Shown: piece by piece, positions 46,648-56,524 of the stretch
How the letters are laid out: the number at the start of each line of letters is the position of its first letter
How positions within the stretch are numbered: the stretch's first letter is position 1
DNA from: Alkalitalea saponilacus
GTDB lineage: Bacteria > Bacteroidota > Bacteroidia > Bacteroidales > Marinilabiliaceae
Assembly (NCBI RefSeq): GCF_900168165.1
Contig: NZ_FUYV01000009.1
Span: 62,001-126,000 of the forward strand
Length of the DNA: 64,000 nt
Direction of reading: 5' to 3'
Program-made: the position numbers and the translations under genes
Notes under the pieces: model-generated
Told to the model about the DNA's origin: nothing
Seen by the model: only the letters and a program-made list of their open reading frames with translations
Databases searched by the model: none

Positions 46648-48354
46648 AACTCCCTTATGTTTTCCAAAAGTAAACTTACGCCATACTGGAAGCGTCACCC
46701 CAATCAACAACAGAAAAAGAAGCGGTACCAAAACATTAATGGTTTGCCAAAACTTAATTTGTGAAGATAATTTCTCCCTATCAAGCAAACGAAGTTCATA
46801 ATTTCTGGTTCTTAGCTCCATCCAACCTTCATCGTCAACCAGATAATTGATGGCATTAAGAATAAATTGCTTGTTTCCAAAGGTCTGGTTGCCCATTTCA
46901 TCAAACCCTAAGGGCATGGCACGTGGCGATGCTCCATGGCGGTTTCTCACTTCATTTTTAATGATGTCGCCATCTGCTACCACTATCATACGGGTTGGTT
47001 CACTCCGGTGTCGTACTTCTGAAGCTTCCATTTCAATACCCGGGGGTATTAACCGATTTGCAAAAACCGATGGAAATGAGCCTTCCATTGCTACTGCAAC
47101 AGGCACATATGAACTTCGGAAATCCTCTCTTTCCGGTCGTTCGTTTACCATGGCAAGAGAAATATATACAGGAACCGGCAATCGTCGGGTAAATCTGCTG
47201 GTATGCAACAAAACCTCACGGTATATGTCTTCCGGACTCCCAACGGTATCAATGCTGCTGACAAATTCTCCTCTTACTGCATTCAGATTGCGGGTAACCG
47301 GGTGTTCCATATTAACATTCAGAAGCGGGTTAAAAAGCCATGGAACCGGAACGAATCTGGGTTGCTGACCGTCTGGAGCGGTATTTATAGGAATCATTGC
47401 TGCCTGAATATCCTGCAACAACTCATGGTTGATTCGAACTCCATATCTGAAAAGCTGGTCGGAAAGATTTACATCCGTTGCCAATCCAACTGTTTGAGTG
47501 GCACGTCTTAAACTGTCGAGCGTTACATTAACGGCATCCACCAACCAAAGAACCTTACCTCCTCGCATGATGTACTGATCGATAATAAACTTGTCGCTCT
47601 CGGAGAAACGCTCCTGTGGTTTGGCAATGATGATGGCTTCGTAATTATCTAAAACCCATGGATCGCCTGTCAAAGCGCCCCTGTCCACCTGGTAGTAGTG
47701 TGACAAAGCTTCGGTAATATCATACACATCCCATTCATCCAATTCTCCATGCCCTTCCAGAAATGCAACGGCAGGAATCTCATCAGTTGCGAGACGTCGC
47801 ATGGCGTCGGTAATTTTATACTCCAGCGATTCCATAGATATATTCAGGTTCTCAGCACCCGATTTTCCCGGCAGATTTTCCAATAAATTCACAGGCAGCT
47901 CATACCCATCTATATGAAAAATTGCGTAAGGAAAAACATTGGTTTGTGTTCTCCGACCATCAGCTTCGGCCTCATAAACGGGAACGGGAGAAAGCCCCCA
48001 CTCCCGAAGTTCTTCACGGATGTTTGCATCGGTAGCAGGATCCACAAATTCATATTGTATAGCACCTCTTGATACCAAACGGAACTCATCAAGTGTTTCA
48101 CGAGTGGTACGTGCCAACCTCTGAAAACCTACATTGAGATCTCCATGTAAATAGACTCTTACTAATACCTGATGATCGAGATTACGTAAGTAATCTCTGG
48201 TGACAGGAGCCAGTGTATATCGCTTTTCTGCGGTTAAATCAATTCGAAAAAACCAGTTGGATGAAATCAGGTTAACAACTATAATTATAGCAAAAACCAA
48301 AGCCAGCTGAATTAAATCTTTTTTGCGGGGGTTGAATCTACTCATCTCCTTCAT
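46633..48354 (-). CDS. gldG: GldG-like ABC transporter auxiliary protein
   Basis: The 573-residue protein has an N-terminal membrane helix (LALVFAIIIVVNLIS), a large periplasmic part with YTLAPVTRDYLRNLDHQVLV and the GldG features (VAFLEGHGELDEWDVYDITE, then WLVDAVNVTLDSL), and a C-terminal membrane helix (LVPLLFLLLIGVTLPVW). It works with GldF and an ATPase in the ABC system linked to gliding and export in Bacteroidota. Its final codons come from the end of the short mobile element, so the native tail may have been changed. Confidence 0.9.
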   Translation of the reverse strand: MKEMSRFNPRKKDLIQLALVFAIIIVVNLISSNWFFRIDLTAEKRYTLAPVTRDYLRNLDHQVLVRVYLHGDLNVGFQRLARTTRETLDEFRLVSRGAIQYEFVDPATDANIREELREWGLSPVPVYEAEADGRRTQTNVFPYAIFHIDGYELPVNLLENLPGKSGAENLNISMESLEYKITDAMRRLATDEIPAVAFLEGHGELDEWDVYDITEALSHYYQVDRGALTGDPWVLDNYEAIIIAKPQERFSESDKFIIDQYIMRGGKVLWLVDAVNVTLDSLRRATQTVGLATDVNLSDQLFRYGVRINHELLQDIQAAMIPINTAPDGQQPRFVPVPWLFNPLLNVNMEHPVTRNLNAVRGEFVSSIDTVGSPEDIYREVLLHTSRFTRRLPVPVYISLAMVNERPEREDFRSSYVPVAVAMEGSFPSVFANRLIPPGIEMEASEVRHRSEPTRMIVVADGDIIKNEVRNRHGASPRAMPLGFDEMGNQTFGNKQFILNAINYLVDDEGWMELRTRNYELRLLDREKLSSQIKFWQTINVLVPLLFLLLIGVTLPVWRKFTFGKHKGVDEAV

Positions 48355-48363
48355 TTTAAAAAT

Positions 48364-49095
48364 TTACCACTTACGGCTTCCCAAAACGGTTTTTGTTAAC
48401 ACTAAAAAGAAAGTTATAATACCGACAAAATATACCAAATCGCGCGAATCAACAACCCCACGGCTGATTGATTGATAATGCTCATCAATTCCTAACTGAA
48501 CCAGAAAACCTCCAATGGGACGAAAAAACGGTAAAACTGCCATGGACTGTATTCCACTGTAGAAGAAAAAACAGATGACTACGGCAATAACAAAGGATAC
48601 AATCTGATTTTCTGTTAAAGCCGAAGCAAATAACCCGATGGATGCATAGACGGCGGCAAGTAGTACCAGCCCGATATATGACCCCCAAATGGCTCCGTGG
48701 TCAATGTGCCCCACCGGCTGAGCGAGGTAATGTACAGAGATAAAATAGACCAAAGTGGGTATCAGAGATATGACCACCAAAGTCACCCCGGCCAGATATT
48801 TACCCAACACAATGTGCCAATCAGTTAAAGGATTAGTCATAAGCAACTCGATGGTGCCTGATTTTTTTTCATCGGCCAGCAAACGCATGGTGACTGCCGG
48901 AACTAGAAATAGATACAACCAGGGTGCAATCCAGAACAGAGAATCCAGGGTAGCATAACCTCCGAAGGGAATATTCAGGTTTCCGGGAATGACCCACAAA
49001 AACAGTGCTGTCATTAACAGGAATACGCCTGCTACCAAATAGCCCGTAAGTGAGCTGAAAAACGACATGACTTCTTTTTTCCAAAGTGCCAGCAT
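48364..49095 (-). CDS. gldF: GldF-like ABC-2 permease
   Basis: The ATG at 49095 (MLALWKKE) is preferred over the upstream TTG. The 243-residue membrane protein has six hydrophobic segments and the typical cytoplasmic LLADEKKSGTIELLMTNPLT. It starts the gldF-gldG pair (9 bases apart). The ATPase gene (gldA) is not adjacent. Confidence 0.9.
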   Translation of the reverse strand: MLALWKKEVMSFFSSLTGYLVAGVFLLMTALFLWVIPGNLNIPFGGYATLDSLFWIAPWLYLFLVPAVTMRLLADEKKSGTIELLMTNPLTDWHIVLGKYLAGVTLVVISLIPTLVYFISVHYLAQPVGHIDHGAIWGSYIGLVLLAAVYASIGLFASALTENQIVSFVIAVVICFFFYSGIQSMAVLPFFRPIGGFLVQLGIDEHYQSISRGVVDSRDLVYFVGIITFFLVLTKTVLGSRKW

Positions 49096-49163
49096 AATAC
49101 AGAACAAATTATTAGAAACAAGATGTTTAGACTGATGGGTTAGGTTTAAATTTCTGTGACCTC

Positions 49164-49183
49164 TGCAAATTTAAAGATTTGCA
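49164..49183 (-). promoter_or_regulatory. gldF promoter -7 box with overlapping palindrome
   Basis: TAAATTTG on the minus strand (49173-49166) fits the -7 box. It sits inside a perfect inverted repeat TGCAAAT / ATTTGCA (49164-49170 and 49177-49183), a possible operator. Confidence 0.4.
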
Positions 49184-49216
49184 TAAAACATATATTTTAA
49201 GCAATCCCAAAGGATT

Positions 49217-50350
49217 TTATTCACTTAAAGTATCGGCCATTAATCTAGCGGTACGTTCACTGCTGCCAGGCCCTCCCATTATAAAACTAAGTTCATCGTA
49301 ACCTTTAAAAACTTTGTTACGATGAGATTCATCGTAACATAACTTTTTCAATTCATCAAGCAATGCCTCGGTCGAAAAAGAACTCTGAAAGAGTTCTTTA
49401 ATCACTTCGCGCTGCATGATCAGATTCACCAAAGAGATGTATGGTACTTTTATAATCACCCGCTTAGACATAAAATCAGTAAAAACTCCTCCCCACATTT
49501 TGTAACATACTACTTGCGGACAATTAAGCAAGGCCGCTTCGAGGGTTGCGGTGCCGGAAGTCACCATGGCGGCATGGGCATGCTGCAACAAACTGTATGT
49601 TTCATCAAACAAAACCTTGGCCTCCTTCACATTTTGAAGATATGGCTCGTAATGACTCATGGTGAAAGATGGTGCACCAGCTATAACAAACTGAAAATCG
49701 GGAAAATGAGGCATCATCGTCACCATTTCAGGCAGCAAACGATGAACTTCTTCTTTGCGACTGCCGGCAAGCATGGCTATGATGGGTTTTCCGTTTAACC
49801 CGTTACGAACTCGAAACTCCTCTCCCGTTTCGTTTTTATTCTTCCTCTGATCAATTGAATCCAATAAAGGATTCCCTGAATATATGGCATTTATGCCATA
49901 TTTGGCAAAAAAATCGGTTTCAAAAGGTAAAATAGAGTAAACTCTATCAACATATTTTCTAATTTTCTTTACACGACTCCTGTTCCATGCCCAAACCTTT
50001 GGTGCAATGTAGTAAAACACCTTAAACCCGCTTCTTTTAATAAATTTGGCCATTCGCAGGTTGAAACCAGGATAATCAACCAAAATTACGACGTCAGGTT
50101 GATAGTTGAGAATGTCTTTTTCGCATTTTCTAAAATTCCTGAATATGTTGAACAGATTCTTTACCACTTCAAAAACACCCATGTAGGCGGTATCTCTGTA
50201 ATGAGCCACCAATTGTCCGCCTTCGGCAGCCATTAAATCGCCTCCCCAATAGCGAAAATGCGCCATATTATCGTTTTTTTTAATCTGGCGCATCAGGTTT
50301 GATGCGTGTAAATCGCCGGATGCTTCGCCTGCTATTATATAGTACTTCAC
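49217..50350 (-). CDS. lpxB: Lipid-A-disaccharide synthase
   Basis: The 377-residue protein starts YYIIAGEASGDLHASNLM and has GGDLMAAEGG, YYIAPKVWAWN and the donor-site AMVTSGTATLEAAL, all typical of LpxB. It joins two acylated glucosamines in lipid A synthesis at the inner membrane. It ends the surE - small membrane protein - lpxB unit. Confidence 0.96.
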   Translation of the reverse strand: MKYYIIAGEASGDLHASNLMRQIKKNDNMAHFRYWGGDLMAAEGGQLVAHYRDTAYMGVFEVVKNLFNIFRNFRKCEKDILNYQPDVVILVDYPGFNLRMAKFIKRSGFKVFYYIAPKVWAWNRSRVKKIRKYVDRVYSILPFETDFFAKYGINAIYSGNPLLDSIDQRKNKNETGEEFRVRNGLNGKPIIAMLAGSRKEEVHRLLPEMVTMMPHFPDFQFVIAGAPSFTMSHYEPYLQNVKEAKVLFDETYSLLQHAHAAMVTSGTATLEAALLNCPQVVCYKMWGGVFTDFMSKRVIIKVPYISLVNLIMQREVIKELFQSSFSTEALLDELKKLCYDESHRNKVFKGYDELSFIMGGPGSSERTARLMADTLSE

Positions 50351-50363
50351 CTAAACAACTATT

Positions 50364-50663
50364 TTACTGAGCCATAAAAATAATCAAAGCCACAACACCG
50401 TATATCATGGTGGCCGTTAAAACTCCCCTTGCACTTTTCATCCACTCCTTTTTCAACCCGATAAAAAAGAACAGCAAATTGGGAATTACACTTAAACTCA
50501 ACAACTTTCCCAAACTGTCCCACTCATTGAGTTTCGAAAGGAATTCAATATAGGTTCCTGCACCGGGATACCTGAAATGATAAATGAGCAAGGAGGCTAT
50601 CAAAGGGACTATAAATCCAATAATTAAACCTGTAATTTGGTTGTTTTTCCAATTTCTATTCAT
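50364..50663 (-). CDS. Small three-helix membrane protein
   Basis: The 99-residue protein has hydrophobic segments at about 12-28, 54-70 and 80-98. The family is not recognised. It lies 13 bases upstream of lpxB and about 105 bases after surE in the same direction, suggesting a link to lipid A synthesis, but no function can be assigned. Confidence 0.75.
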   Translation of the reverse strand: MNRNWKNNQITGLIIGFIVPLIASLLIYHFRYPGAGTYIEFLSKLNEWDSLGKLLSLSVIPNLLFFFIGLKKEWMKSARGVLTATMIYGVVALIIFMAQ

Positions 50664-50768
50664 CTGTTAATAATTTGTTTTTCAATAATCAGATGGAACT
50701 CGACAGCTAGTGATCTCCTTGAGTGTTGAAACATTCGACATGGCTCGTTTCATCTGTGGAATTTATTT

Positions 50769-51575
50769 TCAAACAATCTGATGAGAAGCAACCCTGTCGA
50801 GACCCGCATTTTTCAAATGCTCCAGGGAAGGTTGGTGTGTGGCATCAATGGTACAGGGTACCACGGATACATAACCGTTATTAAGCGCCCATTCATCGGT
50901 ATCGGTGGATTCGGGTTCATTATTCTGGAAATGTCCGGTCAGCCAATAATAGGTTCGTCCTCTGGGATCGATTCTTTTATCGAACTCTTCAACCCAAACA
51001 CCTTTGGCCTGGCGACAAACTTTAATCCCATTTATACTTTTTCCTTTAGGGATGTTAACATTATAGCAAATACCCTGTTCCATGCCGTTGCTAAGCACAA
51101 AACTGAAGATTTCACGACAATAGTGGATGGCATTTGAAAAATCGGCTTCAGGATGATGATCGAGCAGAGAAAATCCTATGGCAGGAATTCCATTTAAGGC
51201 ACCTTCTCTGGCTCCTCCAATGGTGCCTGAATAATGCATGCTCACAGAACTGTTGGTTCCGTGATTAATTCCTGATACAACAAAATCCGGTTTTTTCTCC
51301 AAAAGAGAATTCATCGCTAGTTTTATACAATCGGCGGGAGTTCCGTTTGTTTTATAAATCTCCAGTCCGGGTTCATCTGTTACTTTTGTAAGATATAAAG
51401 GATATTTCACTGTAATGGCGTGTGACATGCCGGACATAGGCTGATCAGATGCCACAACCAAAAGATCTCCAAACGGCCGAACCACCTCAATCAAAGCCTT
51501 TAATCCACGCGCTTCAACCCCGTCATCATTGGTCACTAATATCAAAGGCCTGTGGTTGGTACTTATTCTTTCCAT
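50769..51575 (-). CDS. surE: 5'/3'-nucleotidase SurE
   Basis: The 268-residue protein has the metal-site ILVTNDDGVEARGL at residue 13, the VSGINHGTNSS motif at about 100 and GTIGGAREG at about 118. SurE removes phosphate from nucleoside monophosphates and short polyphosphates in stressed cells. It is transcribed away from pheT. Confidence 0.95.
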   Translation of the reverse strand: MERISTNHRPLILVTNDDGVEARGLKALIEVVRPFGDLLVVASDQPMSGMSHAITVKYPLYLTKVTDEPGLEIYKTNGTPADCIKLAMNSLLEKKPDFVVSGINHGTNSSVSMHYSGTIGGAREGALNGIPAIGFSLLDHHPEADFSNAIHYCREIFSFVLSNGMEQGICYNVNIPKGKSINGIKVCRQAKGVWVEEFDKRIDPRGRTYYWLTGHFQNNEPESTDTDEWALNNGYVSVVPCTIDATHQPSLEHLKNAGLDRVASHQIV

Positions 51576-51910
51576 GTTTACTTGTTTAAGAAATCAAAGA
51601 TAACATTAAAGGAAGAAACAACAATGGGTATTTATTGATCTCTATTTGAAAAATCAATCCTCACTCCGTTTCAACCATAGGATGGACCAACCGCTTCAAC
51701 CAATCTGCTATTGTTTATATCATGCCCGGACATGGACCGGATCTGTTTCATCACCCCCAATACCGAAAATTAATTGCCAATGCAGTCGGGTACGTATCAA
51801 AACAAACGGAATAATTTTTCGCTCCATAAAAGTAAAATGCTATTTTTGTGAATTCTTAAAGAACTCACAAAAAATTGTAATTATATAATTAACAGATAAC
51901 CGCTACTGGC
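51576..51910. promoter_or_regulatory. Divergent surE-pheT intergenic region with pheT promoter
   Basis: TTCG (51818-51821) followed after exactly 19 bases by TATTTTTG (51841-51848) is a good promoter for pheT. Starting in the -7 box, TTTTTGTGA (51843-51851) is the complement of TCACAAAAA (about 51874 region), giving a leader stem-loop around GAATTC. No further gene is seen. Confidence 0.55.
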
Positions 51911-54361
51911 ATGGATATTTCATATAACTGGCTAAAAAATTACATCAATACCGATAAATCACCTTCTGAAATTGCTGCTGCATTAACTGCTTTGGGACTC
52001 GAAGTTGGCAGTATTGAAGAAAAAGAAACCGTTAAAGGAGGTTTAAAAGGACTGGTTGTTGGAAAGGTTCTTTCATGCCAAAGACACCCAAACGCTGACA
52101 AACTTAGTGTAACCACAGTAGATGTGGGGACAGGTGAACCATTGCCCATTGTTTGTGGAGCACCCAATGTTGCGGCCGGACAAAAAGTGGTGGTAGCCAC
52201 GGTGGGAACAACCCTATACAGTGGGGAAGAATCGTTCGTTATCAAGAAAACAAAAATACGCGGAGAAGCATCAGAAGGGATGATTTGTGCCGAAGATGAA
52301 ATTGGACTGGGAACCAGTCACGATGGAATTATGGTGCTGAATCCCGAAACAAAAGTTGGAACACCCGCTGCTGAATATTTCAAAATTGAATCGGATACCA
52401 TATTTGAAGTTGATTTGACCCCAAACCGCATTGATGGGGCCTCCCACATTGGCGTAGCTAGAGATTTGGCGGCATCGCTTCAACTGACCGACCCCAATAT
52501 TAAAGTAACAAAACCATCGGTTGACGATTTCAAAACCGATAATAACAATTATCCGATAAAAATTACCGTTGAAGATGCAGAGGCATGTCCGCGATACAGT
52601 GGAGTGACCATTTCCGGGGTAAAAGTCACGGAATCGCCCGACTGGCTTAAAAACAGACTCCTGAGCATTGGTATGACACCCATCAACAATATTGTTGACA
52701 TCACCAACTTTGTTTTGCATGAATGTGGCCAACCGTTACATGCGTTCGACGGAGATCAGATAACCGGTGATCATGTTGTTGTAAAAACCATGTCTGCAGG
52801 CACTAAATTTATCACACTCGATGAAAAAGAGAGAACACTCCACGAAAAAGACCTGATGATATGCAACGAAACTGAAGGCATGTGTATTGCCGGAGTTTTT
52901 GGAGGAATTAAAAGCGGGGTTACTGAAAAAACCACACGTATTTTTCTCGAAAGTGCCTGCTTTAACCCGGTATATATCCGTCAAACATCTCGACGCCACC
53001 TTCTTTTCACCGATGCATCATTCAGATTTGAAAGAGGCTCCGACCCAAACATCACAGTTTATGCTTTAAAACGAGCGGCACTTCTGATAAAAGAAATTGC
53101 CGGTGGTGAAATATCGTCCGAGGTTGTGGACGTCTATCCAAACCCGGTAACTGATTTTAAAGTAGATGTAAGCTGGAAAAACATCACCCGTTTGATAGGG
53201 AAAATCATTGACCAAACCCTGGTGAAAAAAATTCTGACATCCCTTGACATCAAAATTACCAATGAAACCGAAACCGGATTAAGCGTGGCAGTTCCGCCAT
53301 ACAGGGTTGATGTGCAACGTGAGGCCGACGTTATTGAAGAAATTCTTAGGGTTTACGGTTTCAACAACGTTGAAGCCCCCACAACTGTAAACTCCACCAT
53401 TGTTTACTCGCCACAGCCCAACCATCACCAGTTACGAAACGAAATTTCCGCACAATTGGCCGGAAGCGGATTTCAGGAAATCATGTGCAACTCCTTAACA
53501 AAGTCGGCCTATTACGATGATTGCACCGAATTTCCTGCATCACGAACTGTTATTCTGGCCAACCCTTTAAGCAGTGATTTGAACGGCATGCGCCAAACTT
53601 TACTTTTTGGAGGATTGGAGACCATTCGTCACAACCGAAATCGCCAACATCAGGATTTAAAACTGTTTGAACTTGGAAACTGTTATTTTCTGAAAGGAAA
53701 CAGTGATGTTACTGTTCAGGAAAGTTACATTGAAGAACAACGCCTCTCGTTGTTCATGACAGGACACGTGGCATCTGCCAATTGGTATTCTCCTGCAAAA
53801 AAAGCATCCTTTGCCGACATTAAAGCACATTCAGAAAATGTACTGTTAAAGATGGGAATATCACCTGAAATGTGTCAGGTTTCAGGCATAACTCCCGGAC
53901 TGCTTTCTGACGGACTGGAATATAAAACTGGAAATTCGGTGCTTTTGACCATCGGCATGGTGAAAACCAAACTTCTGAAGGAGTTTGACATTGATGAAGC
54001 TGTTTTCTTCGCAGAATTTAACTGGGATAATCTGGTGAAAGCATCCTCCCGTCAACAAATTACATACTCAGAACTGTCCAGATTCCCTGAAGTGAAAAGA
54101 GACCTTGCGCTCTTACTTGATGAATCTGTTCAGTATGCTGCCATTGAACAAACAGCCCGAAAAACAGAGAAAAATCTGCTTAAGAGAATCTCCTTGTTCG
54201 ATGTGTACGAAGGTGATAAAATTGGCGCAGGAAAAAAATCCTACGCGGTGACCTTTGTACTGGAAGACACATCAAAAACTCTTACAGACAAACAGATTGA
54301 TAAAACCATGCAGAAACTGACCATGGCGTTCGAGAGAGAACTGGGAGCGAAGTTAAGGTAA
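51911..54361 (+). CDS. pheT: Phenylalanine--tRNA ligase, beta subunit
   Basis: The 816-residue length matches PheT. The domains are in order: MDISYNWLKNYI, the tRNA-binding EMAP-like domain (VVGKVLSCQRHPNADKLSV), B3/B4 editing domain (SIGMTPINNIVDITNFV), B5 (VSWKNITRLIGKII), and the C-terminal FDX-ACB domain (SRFPEVKRDLALLLDES). The partner pheS is not in the window. Confidence 0.97.
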   Translation: MDISYNWLKNYINTDKSPSEIAAALTALGLEVGSIEEKETVKGGLKGLVVGKVLSCQRHPNADKLSVTTVDVGTGEPLPIVCGAPNVAAGQKVVVATVGTTLYSGEESFVIKKTKIRGEASEGMICAEDEIGLGTSHDGIMVLNPETKVGTPAAEYFKIESDTIFEVDLTPNRIDGASHIGVARDLAASLQLTDPNIKVTKPSVDDFKTDNNNYPIKITVEDAEACPRYSGVTISGVKVTESPDWLKNRLLSIGMTPINNIVDITNFVLHECGQPLHAFDGDQITGDHVVVKTMSAGTKFITLDEKERTLHEKDLMICNETEGMCIAGVFGGIKSGVTEKTTRIFLESACFNPVYIRQTSRRHLLFTDASFRFERGSDPNITVYALKRAALLIKEIAGGEISSEVVDVYPNPVTDFKVDVSWKNITRLIGKIIDQTLVKKILTSLDIKITNETETGLSVAVPPYRVDVQREADVIEEILRVYGFNNVEAPTTVNSTIVYSPQPNHHQLRNEISAQLAGSGFQEIMCNSLTKSAYYDDCTEFPASRTVILANPLSSDLNGMRQTLLFGGLETIRHNRNRQHQDLKLFELGNCYFLKGNSDVTVQESYIEEQRLSLFMTGHVASANWYSPAKKASFADIKAHSENVLLKMGISPEMCQVSGITPGLLSDGLEYKTGNSVLLTIGMVKTKLLKEFDIDEAVFFAEFNWDNLVKASSRQQITYSELSRFPEVKRDLALLLDESVQYAAIEQTARKTEKNLLKRISLFDVYEGDKIGAGKKSYAVTFVLEDTSKTLTDKQIDKTMQKLTMAFERELGAKLR

Positions 54362-54379
54362 GCAAGAGACCAATAGGTT

Positions 54380-55522
54380 TTAACCCTTCAAAAACTTCCC
54401 CGGTGTGATGCCTTCAATTTGTTTAAACGCCCGGATAAAAGAACTGGCTGAGCCAAAACCTGATTCTGATGCAAGATAATCCAGAGAATAATCACAAGCA
54501 GGGTTGTCTTTCATCAGTTTCTTTGCATACTCAACCCTGTAACGGTTGATAAAGCCATTAAAACTCTCACCAAACTCTTCGTTAATAATACTTGAAATAT
54601 AGGTTCGGTTAGTATTGAGCTTCTTACAAAGCAATGTGATTCGTAAATCAGGCATCCGAAACAACTCCTCTTTAACCATCAAATCAAGAATCAAATCTTT
54701 TAGCAACTCTCGCGTTGTGGTCAATTGCGGAAGAGAATCGGTCTCCTCAGACTCCTCCTCTACATCCTTTACCGTAAATTGTTGAATACTTCCCTGATAA
54801 CCAATTAAAAACAACAAAACAGAAAACAAGCCGGAAGGAATAATTAGCATTTCAGGATGATCAAGAAAAAAACCACGACCAATCACATTCACTGTTGAGC
54901 TGGTGATGGATGTAAATAAAAAAACCAGGCTCAATAACCTCACCCATATCAGTTGTCGGTTTTGCAGATTGCTGTAAAATTGTAATAAACGATCATCATA
55001 CTGACTCGCCAATCTATATCCTGAAACCAAATATATGATTACCTGAAAAGCAAATACAATCCGACTGATAAAAAAAACAACAGCCATAAGGGAAACATTA
55101 CCACCCATAAAAATTGTTTCACGATTCTGATAAATCAGTACTTCACGATAATAGACCATTTTATCTTCCTGTGAAGAATAGTACATTATTACTGAAAGAA
55201 TAGTGGCCAAAACAGCAGCTGGCGCAAAATGCCAAACATTCCGATAATTGATCTTAACATCTCGTGTTAACATCCTAACGTAACAATAATAAAGGGGGTA
55301 AACAGACAAAGAAGTGAAAAGATACAACGAGTCCAATGCAATATAAAACTCCTTATAACCAAGAAAATAAGAAGCATGAGTAAAAAAAAGCAAAGCAGAA
55401 AAAAACATAAACACCGACAAAACAAGTGCCGGAGGATTATTCATTCGTCCTTTTAAAAAAAGTAAAATCGCCCATATTACAGTGATATAAAATGGACTAA
55501 GTGCAGTTATTAAAAAAAACAT
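54380..55522 (-). CDS. Membrane-bound AraC-type regulator
   Basis: The 380-residue protein has seven hydrophobic segments over residues 1-235 (ITALSPFYITVIWAILLFL onward), then an AraC helix-turn-helix at about 275-380 (LRITLLCKKLNTNRTYISSI, then YLASESGFGSASSFIRAFKQ). This 7TM-AraC layout occurs widely in Bacteroidota; the membrane part probably senses an external or lipid signal. It converges with pheT and is the nearest regulator to the peptide locus at 56-64 kb, which may be coincidence. Confidence 0.9.
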   Translation of the reverse strand: MFFLITALSPFYITVIWAILLFLKGRMNNPPALVLSVFMFFSALLFFTHASYFLGYKEFYIALDSLYLFTSLSVYPLYYCYVRMLTRDVKINYRNVWHFAPAAVLATILSVIMYYSSQEDKMVYYREVLIYQNRETIFMGGNVSLMAVVFFISRIVFAFQVIIYLVSGYRLASQYDDRLLQFYSNLQNRQLIWVRLLSLVFLFTSITSSTVNVIGRGFFLDHPEMLIIPSGLFSVLLFLIGYQGSIQQFTVKDVEEESEETDSLPQLTTTRELLKDLILDLMVKEELFRMPDLRITLLCKKLNTNRTYISSIINEEFGESFNGFINRYRVEYAKKLMKDNPACDYSLDYLASESGFGSASSFIRAFKQIEGITPGKFLKG

Positions 55523-55741
55523 TTTCCCATCTGTTCAAAAATCATTTGCAATTTATGTAATATAAATTTAATTTTCATAAATTGATTACAGGGTTTATAA
55601 ACAATAAGTGATTAAATTAGTTGTGAGGATTCCATATTCAAGAAAAACACACAGGTGGGATGAGGTCTCAGGCGTTTAATTTATAGTATAAGATATAGAG
55701 GTTAAGTATTTTAAGTTTATGGTTATAAAGTGAGTAAGATA
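55523..55741. other. AT-rich spacer upstream of the ligase remnant
   Basis: No gene, hairpin or promoter pair was recognised. It contains the AraC start region and ends at a TACATTTG box (55742-55749) that resembles the -7 boxes of the two paralogues downstream. Confidence 0.45.
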
Positions 55742-55746
55742 TACAT

Positions 55747-55929
55747 TTGACAATAAGGGGTTTCTTCAACGATTTAATTACAGCTAAAAAATATGGTCTC
55801 GAAATTATCTGCTTGTTTGCAGTCGGGCTGGATGTGCATTCAATCCGCTTGTACAAGCAAGTTCATTTCACAAAAATCGATTTGCAGGTGACTCTTTTTC
55901 CCTTAACCATCATCCCTAACCATTCCTGA
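55747..55929 (+). pseudogene. Remnant of the O-antigen-ligase 5' end
   Basis: The frame reads GFFNDLITAKKYGLEIICLF, clearly related to GFFNDLLTSKLFGLGMACLF, which is present in both the chimeric peptide gene (56139) and the ligase (58167). Upstream homology (MRT-NHIH...) is lost and downstream the sequence becomes unrelated. It is a decayed third copy. Confidence 0.65.
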
Positions 55930-56138
55930 TACTCGGAATTCCGCTATGCTTCATTCTGCTGCGCTTCGAAATCTTGAACTTAAAACCTTGAACTTAAAAC
56001 ATTACCAACCTCAACACCCTTGGGCTAAAAACAATAAATAACATCCCCCCCCAAAATTTGATTTTAAAAACATATATTATACTTTTGTAATAGTTAATCA
56101 TACTTTAATCCAAACCTAAAAACACCCAAAACCCAAAA
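55930..56138 (+). promoter_or_regulatory. Consensus promoter with poly-C tract upstream of the chimeric peptide gene
   Basis: TTTG (56057-56060), then exactly 19 bases, then TACTTTTG (56080-56087) matches both consensus boxes. Eight C (56045-56052) lie four bases before the -33 box. The preceding bases hold low-complexity GAACTTAAAACCTT units. The arrangement is repeated upstream of the ligase at 58062-58106. Confidence 0.75.
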
Positions 56139-56516
56139 ATGAGAACCTATACTAACCATATCCATACCTCTTTCCAAGTGCTGCTGATAGCTACTAAGCT
56201 TTGCAACGTATTTCTGTCTTTCACAGGATTTTTCAACGACCTTCTTACTTCCAAACTATTCGGACTGGGAATGGCATGCCTTCTTGTTTTTGCAATAGCT
56301 ACAGGTTTTTTCTCAGTGGCAACTGTGTTTAATATGAATGTGTTACAAGGTAATAGTGCCGGGGATGTTTCGTTAGACAGTATACTTGTGATGGCGCAGG
56401 CGCAGGGCGATGAGTCAAGTAATGAGCCAAGTAACAGGAGATGTGTCATTTGGGATGGTGAATGTTGGCCTACACTTAGTGAAGATCCTGATTGGCCAGC
56501 ATGTGCAGGGTGCTAA
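56139..56516 (+). CDS. Chimeric secreted peptide: ligase N-terminus fused to NVEALA-like peptide
   Basis: Residues 1-48 (MRTYTNHIHTSFQVLLIATK to GLGMACL) match the N-terminus of the ligase at 58167. From residue 51 (FAIATGFFSVATVFNMNVLQ) the protein is the leader of the peptide family at 60831, 62179 and 62502. It then has its own tail (CVIWDGECW ... CAGC) with four Cys. The junction lies in TTTTTGCAATAGC, shared by the peptide genes. The product would have two hydrophobic segments rather than a plain signal peptide. It is followed by a 14-bp hairpin and a lipoprotein gene. Real translation is likely but unproven. Confidence 0.65.
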   Translation: MRTYTNHIHTSFQVLLIATKLCNVFLSFTGFFNDLLTSKLFGLGMACLLVFAIATGFFSVATVFNMNVLQGNSAGDVSLDSILVMAQAQGDESSNEPSNRRCVIWDGECWPTLSEDPDWPACAGC

Positions 56517-56524
56517 TAGTTTTA

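Noticed and set aside
51646-51888. 80-codon frame upstream of pheT
   Set aside because: It runs through the pheT promoter boxes and has no recognisable sequence pattern.
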